A DNA stretch of 64,000 bases from Ixodes scapularis (taxonomy: Eukaryota; Arthropoda; Arachnida; Ixodida; Ixodidae), in assembly GCF_016920785.2 (NCBI RefSeq), contig NW_024609880.1, positions 60,091,292 through 60,155,291 of the forward strand. Direction: 5' to 3'. Position 1 is the first letter of the stretch; the number at the start of each line of letters is the position of its first letter. The position numbers were made by a program, and so were the translations under genes. Of this stretch, positions 45,041 through 56,224 are shown piece after piece. Below the pieces are notes generated by a model. The model saw only the letters and a list, made by a program, of their open reading frames with translations, searched no databases and had not been told where the DNA came from.

Positions 45041-46500
45041 TAAAAGAAAGGGTATCTATAGACCCATTCTATGGGAAGAAACGCTCTTCTAACCTATGTT
45101 CCTTCAGAAAGGGGGACATTTCGCCCTGAACGCCGGAAAACAAAGTTCGTCCCTCGCCTGCATCTCATTTTGGCAGTCTCGAATGAAGCAAACCGAGCTC
45201 ATTAAGGCTTAAAGAGGACGCCACATCTATTGTACAGGGCGACAGGAGCAGCAAATAAAAGCGTAACACGAGCTTTCTGCTTTTCGGAAAGGAGTGTCAA
45301 GGTTGACGCTGTAAAATGCTTCAAATTAACTTTTTTTTTTTTAATTTGAAGAACTTCAAAATAACAAATCACAGAGCGATGCCGTGGTGGGCTCGAAAAC
45401 GTCTAGCGCTAGTGCGCCACTTGGAGGGAAGTTTCTCCAGGAAATTTATTTATTTAAAACACCAAATCAAGGATATAGCTTTTTTTCATTCTCTTGTCAA
45501 TTTCGCCTCCCATTTTTCTTTAACGGCAAAATTCCAAACTTTAAATATACCTACTTTCCTTCATATTTCAATACTGTTCAGTCCTTTTTCCAGAGCGCAA
45601 TGGCTCTCGGGTTCGAGACAACAGGACATCTCAGACGGCGTTGGCCACTGTACAATAAAAACTACGGTAAAGTCCAGCGCTCCAGAATGACTATCCGCAG
45701 GTCGATTGATTGCACCGTAATCCTTTTTAAGCCGTCTTAAAACTCCTACATAAAGCGGAATGCCAGCCTGTAAGAGCCCGCCCCCTCTTTTAACGGCCCG
45801 CCTAGCGGCATCATTGCCTGACTATTTTTGTAATCTCATCTTGTTGTTACCACACTGATACATGAGCACTCGGTAACATAACGAATAATTCCTGTTTCCG
45901 TTCACAACGCACAACTCGCCATCGTGTCGTTGCTGCTATGTTGCTGACACGCAGGAATACAGAACCACGATGATTGCCGGTTGGCACTCGGCACTGAAAA
46001 ACAGAAGCGTACTTGGCACAGAAGGTACCCAGGCACCTCGCAGCAAAACCTGCCCGTCTCGGACGCAGTTTTCTCGGTTTCCATAAAGTCGTCAGCATTG
46101 ACGCGTCGCCCCGCAATCCGTATAGGCCATCTTAGCTCAGTGTACGTAGCGCTGCCAACTCTGCTGGCACTATTCCGGAAATTCGCAGTTTCTAACGGCT
46201 TGATTTGCTCGCATGATAAACTTAGTGGTATAATATGTCAATGCACCCGACATTTTCTGCCCGTTTGGACTGGGAGACGGAATTAGGGGGGGGGGGGGTG
46301 GGGTCTTTTGCTTTGGCTGAAGCTCAATCAACTCAACAATATTTATTAAACAACGTCTGCAACATACTCGAAAAAACGAAAACGAAAAAAGATGAGGCGG
46401 GAGGGCGGTAAGTTTCTCGCGTCTGCTTGCGGAAGAAGAAAAAACAATCTCGTTCCTCCTCCAGTGAACGTATGGGGGCGCGTCAGTAGAAGGAAGGAAA
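45040..46500 (+). repeat. Segmental-duplication block, copy 2
   Basis: Two stretches, 45060-45290 and 46120-46500, align with 32130-32330 and 33880-34200. Shared landmarks include GCATCTCATTTTGGCAG, CATCTATTGTACAGGG, TTTGGACTGGGAGACGGAAT and GATGAGGCGGGAGGGCGG. A ~800-bp unrelated stretch between them contains a poly-T hairpin (45319-45351). This is the most diverged of the three copies. Confidence 0.78.
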
Positions 46501-46504
46501 ACTT

Positions 46505-47215
46505 GTCGTTGATACCTTTCCTTTTCCTTTTTCCTTTGCGTGACGAGTCTACATAAGTAAGCCTACAATTAAACCGATTGACGTTATGTGACTGTGGTAC
46601 ACTGCGATTAATACCGCAGTCAGCTTGATACCGTGAATTCTATGAAGCTGCATGAAAAGTGCATTGTGAGAGCGTGTTTAATTTTTGTACGTTTGCCACC
46701 AACAGCCTCACAAATCATGCGCAGAAAAAAACAGTTAAGAACACAGAGTAGCAATCTCATCAACGCACAAAAGACGACGAGTGCCATATGACAATGCTCG
46801 AATGTCTTCGGGCTTATAGTTGACTGCGGTTAATGTGAAACGGAATGTAATAGCGCAAAAAACCTGTTTAAGGTATATAATTTATAACCTTAACATATAA
46901 AAGCTGTCTTGCGGCAGCCAAATGTTTTTGTTCAGATTTCTTCGAGGTCATATGCGAGCATTCTTTTGGAGCGGGGCACGACGATAACAACTTCGACTGC
47001 GTGGCTGAGAACCGTTTGATAGTTTTATCATAATTATAACTGAGAGGTAGTAAAATCGAGAAATTTCTAAATACTGCTTGGGTTAATAAAATATCTCGTG
47101 GAAATCGCGTCTATATCGCGCGGATTCTGGGAGTTCATCAGTCCGTGTGCAGCAAGTTTAGTACTTGCTAATAGCCCCCCCCCCCCCCTCAGATGTTTGT
47201 TACTTATCTATAAAT
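46505..47215. other. Intergenic, upstream of Kunitz-type gene
   Basis: Nothing coding seen. A poly-C run lies at about 47176-47189. No convincing TATA box is visible directly upstream of the gene's start. Confidence 0.5.
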
Positions 47216-47255
47216 CGTGACTGTTTTTCTGAGTTCCTCCCGTGAGAAGCAAAGC

Positions 47256-48832
47256 ATGAAGACGTTTTTTTCCTTTGCCCTACTTCTAGTGGTTTCTGGC
47301 AGAACTATCCCAGACCCATCCTGTGAGTGCATTTTCTATGGTACCATTCCCTTTAAAATTTTCAGTACTAATAGTTTTTTTATCTTTAAATCACAGATCT
47401 GATAATATCTTTTTTTTTATATATATATGAAACTGCATCGCAATATAAATATGTTGGGTATGTTTAATACCGGAAGGTGTAGCTTCGAGTGTAATCGGGT
47501 TTGAAGTCGGGTTGGTCAGTGCATATTGGTGAACGGAGAAAACAGCGCAAAACAGACGCAGGAAACGAACACAAAAGACGCAAACACAGCATTGACTCAC
47601 TCCTTTGTTTTCTTTTTCTTTTTAAATGCCTTTCTTCGTCGAAAAATAAAAAAAAACATTCAGTCGTGAACCAGCGCTGTGTTTGTGTTCTTTGTGTCCA
47701 TGTCACGCGTCTTTTTGCTCTGCTTTCTCCCTCTTCGATTGTCCATGGCTTAGCGGAAAAATCTATTGTTTGAGAGCTAGAAAAACAACAAAAACAAGAG
47801 TTTAGGTCCCCCAAGGAGCCTGAAGCATCGCCACCGTCACCGTGTATGTGTAGAACTTCGGCGAATGTGCAGCCCTGCGTCCTCAGCTGCTCGGCCGACC
47901 GAGAGCGACTGCGTCCCTTATTCTAAAGCTCTTTGATGAAGCTGCAACTCTGTATACTTCGTTGCTGGCCAAGTCCAATCACAGCAGACTGTATAACCTT
48001 TGCAAAAGTCGCCTTCTTAGCGCTTCAATCTTTGTCTGCTGGGCTGTGAAACGCCTCCTGAGTGTGCGCTGCTGCTCTGCTGTGCGGTTTACCAGACCCC
48101 GAGCATGCGTCCACAGCCCAGTGACTCAGCATTTCTGAACCGGGGTATAAGCGATGCAAAAGGTGTATACAACCCGATGAAGCCAATGAATGGAGGCCAA
48201 AAATTGCATCGTCATGGCGCTCGTACTCTTTCTGCGCATTCCGTCGCCGGCTAAAGCAATCACGGAAAGAACGAAGCGTCGAATCCTGATGCAGTCGCTG
48301 TATGTGCACGAGGAGTTTAGTGGATGATGTCGAAAACACACAAAGATGACGAGCGCCATGACGGTGCATTTTTGGTGTTGATTGGTCTTCTTCATCGGAT
48401 CGTATTTGGAGCGGAAGTTCGTCTGCTTTTTGGACAGGGGTTGCGATGAAGTCACAACGACAAACTCTCCTATTGGCCGATTGATAATAAAAGTAAAAAA
48501 TAGTGTGTATAGACCACAAGGCAGCTATGGCATTCAGGTCTACCCACTATCCTTCCAACCGGAGCCAATCGGAGCTCGGCGTTTTGATGTCACCGCGCAA
48601 GTATACCTGGCGAACTTACGCTCCGGACACGTTCATGTTTCAGGGAAAGATGTCCGCTGCTCGCAAAGGACCACATACATGTTCTGCAACGAACCTCGAC
48701 GCCACTACTGGCGCTTTGAGGGAAAACGATGCGTACAAGTCTGGGACAAGGACATGTGTAATACAAAAAAAAAAAAACGTTTACGCGTCCAAGGCTGAAT
48801 GCGAGGGAATCTGTGTTAACCGAACTTGGTGA
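47256..48832 (+). pseudogene. Secreted Kunitz-type protein gene, 2 exons, frame-shifted in an A run
   Basis: Exon 1 (47256-47322) encodes a start Met and signal peptide (MKTFFSFALLLVVSG) and ends in phase 1 at GTGAGT. Exon 2 (48521-48832) follows AG at 48519-48520 and keeps the frame, the split codon giving Cys. Exon 2 has a linker, then a Kunitz-like cysteine order: RCSQ, FCNE 8 residues later, KRCVQ, DMCN. The last two expected cysteines (AECEG, GICVN) lie in the +1 frame after a run of 13 A at 48765-48777. Tick Kunitz proteins are usually saliva- or gut-secreted protease inhibitors or ion-channel blockers; this one's target is unknown. Either the gene is broken or the A-run length is a sequencing error. 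AATAAA at 48891. Confidence 0.75.
48765..48777 (+). repeat. 13-A run at the Kunitz frame break
   Basis: A homopolymer inside exon 2 exactly where the conserved cysteine pattern changes frame. A length one base different would keep the frame open. Confidence 0.9.
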
Positions 48833-48890
48833 ACACTGATTCACGCGTACTTCTTTCTCCCAGAAAACCAATGAACGATAAAATACAGGA

Positions 48891-48896
48891 AATAAA
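48891..48896 (+). terminator. Polyadenylation signal of Kunitz-type gene
   Basis: AATAAA 59 bp after the TGA that closes the final Kunitz frame. Confidence 0.7.
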
Positions 48897-48909
48897 AAAA
48901 AATGTAATG

Positions 48910-50060
48910 AACAATCCGACTTTGCGTCGTGTTTATTTTTTTTTTTCTAGGATATATACCACGAACGCTCGGCTCTGACCTCACGCCGTAGCGGCGGCGC
49001 TGTTGACGGTGTTGTGTGCATGCGTATGGTCTTCATGCGAATCCTGTTTCTGCGCACGCAGGGCGCTCATATCCACCTGGTGGGGGAAAACGGCGTGAAA
49101 TTTGTCATAAAAAAATACACTTGTTGGTTGTCTTTTACAGCGTGCCATTCAAGTATAGACCGTGCTCCGTTCATAAAGAAATCAGGTATTTGTGCGTATC
49201 GTTAAACCGCTTCAGTATCGAAATATCAGTCGTCATCAAAAGAAGTTTCGGCATCTCGCGCTAAACATAACATACTTGCTGAGAGCGTTCAGGTTGCGAT
49301 TTCGGCATTTTAGACAAACGTTGTTGTAAAAAATAAAAAAAATAAATAACGACCTTCATACTCCGGTTTAAAAACATACTTTTCGTGTAAGGCCTGTAAA
49401 ATTTTAAGGCACTGGAGAAAACCGGCCCTCTGCCTTAAGTCCTTATTTCGAACTCCTTGTTCGCTTTCCGCCCATTGAAACAGATGCGGGAAGAGCCTCA
49501 AGGACCTCGTGTCGCTGTGCCGCCAAGCGGCGTGCCGATACGAGGTGCGTGAATTCGTAACAACATAATTACACAATTTTCCACTCCCAGTCATTATATA
49601 AGAAAATAATAAAAGAAACACAATAAGCCCAACGCAGTTTACAAAAGAGAAGAGACATCGTTCGTAAACAATGGCAATTTTTTGTAATGATTTTATGGGA
49701 ACACAATAGCAATAGTTTTGTGTTGAGTAGCCGCATAGTGTCGTCGCAAAGCGGCACATACTAGAGTTCATGTATAAGCTCCCTACAGGAGCCAGAGTTG
49801 CGCGCCTGTTTTCCACATGCCACCGCGCGGCTATTCGCCGAGATCCGATCACGTGAGGAGCAGACTTGAATACCGTGCAGGGAAGTAGACGTTGCGCGCG
49901 CCCCGCCGTACGTTCCCCTGCATTTGAGCTCGCCGTGCGCCTCGAATGCGCAGCACCGCTATTCGCCGAATACAGTCACTTGAGGAGCAGACCCCGAATG
50001 CGGCGTAGGAAAGCCGGCGCTACGGGGATGAACCCGCCAATCTGGCCTATACTATTTTGG
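48910..50060. other. No gene recognised; tandem duplication of ~110 bp
   Basis: At 49830-50020 two related units each contain CGGCTATTCGCCGA or CGCTATTCGCCGAA, then GTGAGGAGCAGAC or TTGAGGAGCAGAC. Elsewhere AT-rich without motifs. Confidence 0.55.
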
Positions 50061-50280
50061 TAGGAAGCCTATACTATTTTGGGACATTGATGGTTTGATG
50101 GTTTGATTGTGTGATTGTCAGATGGTCTGATGATCTGTCGTATTTTGCGATATCTTACGTCCTGATGAGTTAATAATCTGTTGGCCTAATGGTCACTACA
50201 AATTTCTAATCACACATATTCACCGGTAAAGAGAGATTGCATAACACTCAAAAGTGAACTTTATTTTGTGCCCCTTATTA

Positions 50281-50550
50281 TTTCAAAAAGGAACATCCAA
50301 AGCGTTAAGATAACTTCAAAATCCCCGCGGAAACCTGAAAGCAAAGTTCGTATTTTGTTTATGGCATGTTATTATTTCTATTTTGAAATTATTGAACGCT
50401 GTAGTATCAAACTGCAACAACAAAACAGAAGAGAAAATGCGCTTAATCAACTCGCTTCTTTCCAAGACTCCCCAACGTGCAACTTTATCGGTGTCCCTTG
50501 CTTGAAAATCTACACTCGGAGCCATCGCCCTTGTTCAGTGTGAGGACAGC
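50281..50550 (+). repeat. Duplicated segment homologous to 62400-62660
   Basis: About 250 bp starting GAACATCC and continuing through TCCCCGCGGAAACCTGAAAG and AATCAACTCGCT match 62406-62650. The match stops at the LINE insertion (50558) and resumes at about 54225. Confidence 0.88.
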
Positions 50551-50724
50551 GCGCCATATATTAATAATAAAAATAATACTTTATTCGCATTGATTGGATA
50601 GGGTATCCCAGGCATGCTGGGGGTGCAAAAAGGCATAGCTGCCCATGCCGGAGAGTCTTGCAACCCAACCTGTGGACCCAGGTACTGCGCACACATGTGC
50701 AAGGTTATAGAGTTCAAGTTAAGG

Positions 50725-52300
50725 CTACTGCAAGCGCTGGGCAGCCTTTACCAGGGACGAGATATTGTCGTCTTCAGGGGGGAAAATTCGTGTGAGGTCC
50801 GGCGGTAACTGTTGCCACAAATCAGCAGCACGTGGTAGCCATGAAGACTTGTGACGCTCAGTCCGCGTATGCAGCGGCTGCAGGCGGCCAGTGCGGTGAC
50901 AGAGGCGGGGCGCATCAATAAGCAGCTGGTGGCCAGGGCTGAGAAGTCTGCAAAGGAGGCGCACGGAAGCACCATGCATCCGGGAGGCAAGCGGTTGCCA
51001 GGACGCATGGTGAAGAACAGCAGTCCTAATCTGACGATAGGGCAGGCGGCGGGCTCTAGGAGTGCTGCGGCTATAAATTGTGTATGCTGCACGTCGCTGG
51101 ATACTGGCGAGGCACGACTGTAGGCGTACCGAATGGGGGAACCAGATTTCCGAACAGTACTCGAGTATGGGGAGAACGAGGGCTGTGTAGAGGCTACGGA
51201 ATGCGTTTGGAGGCATGTTGAGCGAGGTGCGGGTAATGAATCCCAGCATACGGCGAGACTTGGCGAGAGTGCGTTGGACGTGAGGAGAGAATGACAGGCG
51301 CCCATCAAACTGTACACCCAGGATGACACTTGAGGAGACCCTGCGGATCTCCACTTGGCCAACAGTGAGCCGAGGAGGAGGTTGTCGAGGGCGACACAAC
51401 CCAGTTACAGTCATAGTCGTTGATTTTTGAGTGTTGATGGGCAGCTGGTGCTGCTGCGTCCACTAGTAGCACTGGTCGAGATCAGACTGGAGAGATGCAT
51501 AGTCAGAAGGATTGCGGATTGGCTGCAAGAGTGAGATGTCATCTGCGTAGAGTATGGGGGTGCAATGTAAAGAATCAGTGATGCTGTCTATGAACATGGT
51601 GAAGAGTGTGGGCCCAAGCACACTCCCCTGGGGTACACCAGCACGGACAACACTGGAAGCAGATTTGGCGCCACGGTAGACAACACGCTGCATTCTGTTA
51701 TCCAGGAAAGATGCTAACCAGGCGAGCACAGTGCCTGATATACCCTTGGCGTTAACGCTGGCCGGGACAGAGGGGTGTGGAAGACGATCGAAGGCTCGAG
51801 AAAGGTCGAGCTGTACAAGCTCAAAAGGTGTGCGGTTATCCAGGTGGGCACTCAGTGTGTGTACTAAGACACCCAGTGCAGTTTCACAGCTGCGGTTTTG
51901 GCGAAAGCCGTGTTGAGCAGGCGACAAAAGGTTGTTGTCGTCGAGATGGGAACGGATCTTCTTATTAAGGATACGCTCAGAAGTGCGACAGACAATGGAT
52001 GTAGACGCAATAGGACGGTAGAAAGACAGTAGACTCGCTTGGGCGCCATGGTTTTTGTAAACGGGTGTGACGTGGGCAAGCTTCCAGGCATCAGGGGCCG
52101 TGCCCGTGTCAATATTGCGCTGAAACATGCGCCACAGAAGAGGAGCCATACTCTGTATTGTGCACTTGAGAATCAGTGGGTGGATGCCATGGGGGCCAGG
52201 GCCTTGGGAGGGATGTATGAGGGAGAAGGACGTCCTCAGTACTCATGGTTACAGTGGAGAGGCTGGGAGCCGAGGGAATGGCGGTAGTGGGGCTCAGGAT
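50725..52300 (-). pseudogene. LINE reverse transcriptase and C-terminal region
   Basis: The frame 52149-51463 holds APDAWKLAHVTPVYKNHG, SFYRPIAS, GFRQNRSCETAL, LVQLDLSRAFDRL, AGVPQGSVLGPTLF and the catalytic LYADDISLL. An in-frame TAG at 51463-51465 separates it from 51414-50725. That second part has VILGVQFDGRLSFSPHVQRT, then LYTALVLPILEYCSEIWFPH, LASIQRRAAYTIYS and a Pro-His tail. Upstream of 52149 the reading continues in shifted frames to about 52300. The motif set is that of CR1/Jockey-type elements. Confidence 0.9.
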
Positions 52301-52304
52301 AGGC

Positions 52305-52930
52305 TCAGGCCACACTGTGTATCGGACATCGGACAGACGGGTCGCTGTCTAAATGACCGACTTCGTGAGCACCACAACAATGCCATAAATGCCAACTCGG
52401 GTCATTTAGGCCTCCACTGCAGAGAGTGTGGATGTTCTCCCCTCCTAGACAAATGCACCATACTGGGACAGAGCAGGGACAAAATGACGCGGGAAATAGT
52501 AGAAACCGCTAACATTGTAAGGCTAGATAGAATATGTGTTAGCACTCCCTCGCTAGCCTTAACGGAAAAAGAGTTGAACTAGATAGAAAAAGCACAGTAG
52601 CAACGTCCGCTGTACAGGGAATTCATTACTTTTTTCCTTCTATATTTTTTCTTCCTTCTATATTTTGTTCTTAATCCTTTTTCTGTTCTTGCCTTTTCTC
52701 TTTTTCATATGATCCTTGTTTTTTGTGTCAGTGCCATTTGCATCGGATTGAATGAAGATGAAGATGATGCATAATACATTTGAGTTGTCAGTCAGCGCTG
52801 CGTGAGTGTTCTTCCTGTGTATGCGTGATTTTCCTTTTTCAAGTGTGTCTGATCTTGTGCGCTGTGAAGCATTATCATGACACTGTGTATGTCGACCAGA
52901 CCGACGAAAAATGGCAGTTGAAGGCTTCCG
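52305..52930 (+). pseudogene. Penelope-like element 3' fragment nested in the LINE
   Basis: Plus-strand frame 52320-52582 reads DIGQTGRCLNDRLREHHNNA, then SGHLGLHCRECGCSPLLDKC, then TREIVETANI, CVSTPSLALTEKELN and stop. This is the GIY-YIG endonuclease C-terminus of a Penelope-like retroelement (QTGRCLNDRLREH, HC..C.C, and the E-x-x-x-I block). A T-rich untranslated tail follows to about 52930. It lies opposite in strand to the LINE, separating its endonuclease from its reverse transcriptase. The RT domain is missing, so it is 5'-truncated. Confidence 0.82.
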
Positions 52931-52931
52931 A

Positions 52932-52988
52932 GATGCAGGACACCATGGTGAGGAACCATGGTGTCATGGTTCCTCACCGTCCTGCATC
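52932..52988. repeat. Hairpin at LINE/Penelope junction
   Basis: GATGCAGGACACCATGGTGA on the left is answered by the reverse complement of most of it ending at 52988, with a nested CCATGGTG duplication. It sits exactly where the LINE endonuclease stops matching its family. Confidence 0.9.
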
Positions 52989-52989
52989 C

Positions 52990-53935
52990 ACAGACAAGGG
53001 TGGGGTTGGAAACGAAGCAGAGGTCAAGGTAAGATGTGCTACCAGGGGGGGAAGTGTATGTCGGCTCGGTACAGAGTTGGGTGAACCCGTTAGTATCCAT
53101 GATGTCGAGGAGAGAGTCCGATGCCAAGTCTTGGGGCGTAGGGGACAGGGGGTCGTGCCAATCAATGTGGGCATTGAAATCGCCAAGGACAAGAATGTTG
53201 TGGTACTTGCCGACCACAGAGACCATACGCTCTACAGAGCGACGGAGCTGTTTGTAAGACTCTGAACGCACTGCAGGGGGGCAGTAAACGCAAGCCACAA
53301 GGTGTTTCTTCTTGTTGAAAGTAATTTCCACAAATAGAGCTTCAAGCTCGTCCGATTCGAGATCACAGAGCCGGTGGCACGGGAACGAGCTTGGTATGGC
53401 AAGCATGACGCCCCCACCACGGGACGAAGAACGATCCCTGCGAAACACAGTGTATAGGTCCAGGGGGATGATGTGGCTGTCAAACATTGACGGATCCAGC
53501 CATGTCTCACAGAGCGCGAAGATGGTGCTGGGCATTGACGCCATGGTAGTCTGGAGCTCCGGTAACTTCTTCCGAATCGAACGGGCGTTCGAGAACCAAA
53601 TCGCAGGGTTCTTCCTTCGTGAGGAGCCGGGGTTAGTCGGAGGTTCTCGTAAGTTCTCGGTCGCGGTCCTAGGTGACCGTGTACATGGCGGGGTCCCGGG
53701 AGACTGCGGAGCCGCTGACAGGAATAGCTCGTCGTCGATGGGGGGAAGCTGACACGCACCACAATACCACTTCTCGGAGACGCGGAAAGGCGACGGTAAG
53801 CCGGCAGAGAAAGGAACTCGCACTTCCGATGGACCCAACGGTCACACTTGTCACACTGTAGGGCAGCAGTGTTGTTGTGGACATCTCGGGCGCAACGGGG
53901 ACACGAGTGCCGTGGGCCGGGGTTTGTGGAGACAT
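52990..53935 (-). pseudogene. LINE N-terminal part: PHD-like finger and APE endonuclease
   Basis: Minus-strand 53915-53800 encodes CPRC, CDKC, VHRKC and, after a one-base shift near 53785, WYCGAC. This is a C-x2-C / C-x2-C / H-x2-C / C-x2-C pattern of a PHD-type zinc finger. The frame from 53838 then carries endonuclease motifs: NARSIRKK, ALCETWLD, GGGVMLAI, VYCPP, VLGDFNAHIDW and SYLDLCF. The final conserved S-D-H block is missing because the sequence is interrupted at 52988. Confidence 0.85.
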
Positions 53936-54224
53936 CTCCGGCGACCAGTAGCAGCCAGACGACGTGGGGTCAAGCGGGCGGGAGAGGACCTTTAGGCTTA
54001 GTCGCCGCCGAGGCGGAACTCACAACGATACGGGTTGAAGTCAAGCTGCGAAGTCCATATCCCGGGATCCACGGGTGCCCGGCGCATTCATGGGCTTAGA
54101 CCTTGGCCTGGAGCTTGGAACGCAGGCGTAGGAAAAGTCGAAGTCCGAGAAAAAGTCGGAGCCATGTGAAAAGCATGCGGGGCGCCATTGCAACTGTTGT
54201 GTGTGTAAAGCAGGGGACGAGTGA

Positions 54225-55600
54225 GTGGTGAAACTAGACACCGCCCGGCGCTCCGCATGACGCACCACCGAACAATACGCGGCGATATTTGTGGATCCAA
54301 GTCGCATAAACGTTAGAGCTTACAATGCTCTAGACAGATGTATTGGAAAAAGCTGCGGCCGCGCTGTGAGGGCCAGACGGATTAATATTTTTATTTAATA
54401 AGCTATCATCAGACTGTCGCCTCGAGGCAACGTTAACGTGAGGCCCCGGTGGGTTAACACGTGACCCAGTGATTCACGTGACCCAGTTAACACGGGAGCC
54501 AGTTAGCACGTGACCCAGTGGTTTTGATTACAGAAAATCTGCTGGAAACATAGTATCGTCACGAGCTACTCTGGAAAATATAGCGAAAAACTTATTGAGA
54601 TTTACTACAATTTTTTACCAATTTTTACGAAGCACTTTCTCAAGGAAGGCTTCAATTGATCTCCTAACACTCGTGCCTTGTAATTGATTTATTACGCTCC
54701 ATGACAGTGAAAAAAACTGATCTTGCTTTAAAAAACATTATCTCTAAAGTATTTTCTTTTTGCTTATCGAATAAGTGCGGTTACACGATTTCGCATACTA
54801 CAAAAATCTTTTTCCAAGTTAGTAATGGTGGGAGAACTACGACACCTAGCCCAAAACACATCCTTAGACCGGATAGCTGACAAAATATCACCCGTGAGCC
54901 ATTTCTGTTCTTTTCGACGCTGCTAAGAGTTATAAGCTGCTTGGATTGCTCCTTGAAGTTGCCAAATTTATCTCTAAGTTTACCGACTTCATCAAAGTCT
55001 TGTATAGAAAGAAACGATTAAAATTATTCGTTTTAACCAACTTATTCAATCTAATTCCATTGCTTATTTCCATTTTTTTGGTCGCTGTTGTCGATTTTGT
55101 CGTGATTAAGGATGCAGGTTGACAAGCCACAATGTAATTGGGTGCTAATTGTTGCTCTATTACTGCCAATTTTGCAACAATATTCAGATCCCGTATGCTT
55201 ATATGATCAAGAAACGAGGCCACAATATGATCAACGAAACGCTCTCCTCAAGTTGGGGCTGAAACCAATTCTTCCAGACCGAAGTGCACTAAATGATTGA
55301 GATAGTCAAAACAAGACATGGTGAGTTGAAGCGTATCAATGTTGAAATCACCCACTAACAGATGTCGATAGATTTAAAACTGCAAAGTGTATCCCTGAGT
55401 TATTCTTAAAACCTACAGTACTAACAAAAATTGGTGTGTAATAAAAGGCAATTAAAATTAAGAATCACCTAGAATTCCATAGCCTTATAGAAAAAGACTC
55501 GCAATGGCGTCACTCTACATCAAGCTTTTTGGTACACTAGAAGTCTTAAACAAATATCCACCAATCGGCCATGTAAGAAAAAATGGTCGATAATAATGAT
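54225..55600 (-). pseudogene. Older LINE fragment (endonuclease to linker), copy in unit 2
   Basis: Homologous to 62715-64000. The minus strand around 55340-54930 reads a DFNID-type endonuclease element followed by LDHISIRDLNIVAKLAVIEQ and a Lys/Asn-rich linker. Many stops are present. Because the same fragment is in both units at the same place, it inserted before the duplication. Confidence 0.75.
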
Positions 55601-55604
55601 AATA

Positions 55605-55670
55605 AAATTAAAAATAATATTTATTAAAAATAATATTTATTAAAAATAATTATTAAATAATAATTGTAAT
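55605..55670. repeat. AT-rich ATTTATTAAAAATA repeat
   Basis: Tandem copies of AATAATATTTATTAAA and variants, near where homology with the window's right end fades. Confidence 0.7.
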
Positions 55671-55923
55671 AATCTTTATTTGGGAAGAAAGGTGCACTGG
55701 GATGCTCGCAATGCTAGGCAGCTAGGTAAGGGCCTCTAAGCGTGAGTGTCTGCTCGCCAGCCCCACTGTGCAAACGAATGAAATAAACCTCAACGTGTCA
55801 TGAAGCTTATATACAGGAAAAAGGTCAGGCTGAGATCCGTGAGGAAGGAAGGAAGGGTCAGGCCGAGACGTACTGCGTCCACTCAGTGTAGACGCTTTGC
55901 AGGAGCGTGCACGGGCACCGTTT

Positions 55924-56207
55924 AAAAAAAAAAAAAAATTGGCTTGCTCTTTATGTTTATACAGCCTTGATGGAGATGCGCCTCAACGGGTAATCGGTCT
56001 CTTAGCTGTAGATGAGGAATTTAGCCAGTGCGGTACAACCGCTAACCTGGGATTTTTAACGTGCATCACGCAGTAGTGATCACACGAACGCGTGCCGGTA
56101 CGAAACTCATCCAGATCGAAACGGGCGGGGGCGGCGGGGATCGAACCCAGGAGGTTCCCAGCGCTCCGAGCTGAGACGCGTTAGCCCACTCGGCCACTTC
56201 CTCCCTT
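55924..56207 (-). mobile_element. tRNA-derived SINE with 14-bp target duplications
   Basis: Flanked by CACGGGCACCGTTT at 55910-55923 and 56208-56221. Read on the minus strand it starts with a perfect pol III A box, TGGCCGAGTGG, and B box, GGTTCGATCCC, spaced as in a Ser/Leu-type tRNA with a long variable arm. A ~180-bp unrelated body follows. The far end is a run of T on the element's sense strand (A on plus, from 55924), unlike the usual poly-A tail. Similar in plan to tRNA-derived SINEs known from ticks, but identity to a named family was not tested. Confidence 0.88.
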
Positions 56208-56224
56208 CACGGGCACCGTTTTAA

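Larger units (their letters stand above)
50558..54181 (-). mobile_element. Minus-strand LINE (PHD finger + endonuclease + RT), interrupted
   Basis: Splits a sequence that is continuous at 62.4-64.0 kb. GCGCCAT at 50551-50557 and 54182-54188 is the likely target duplication. The element's 3' end is on the left (minus-strand AATAAAGTATT tail near 50580). Going 5' to 3' on the minus strand: PHD-like zinc finger (about 53915-53760), APE-type endonuclease (about 53660-52990), then an inserted Penelope-like fragment and hairpin (about 52305-52988), then reverse transcriptase (52300-51463) and C-terminal domain (51414-50725). Not functional. Confidence 0.88.

Noticed and set aside
52127..52320. N-terminal part of the 151-codon plus-strand frame ending at 52582
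   Set aside because: Only the part from about 52320 is Penelope-like; the earlier codons are antisense to the LINE reverse transcriptase.
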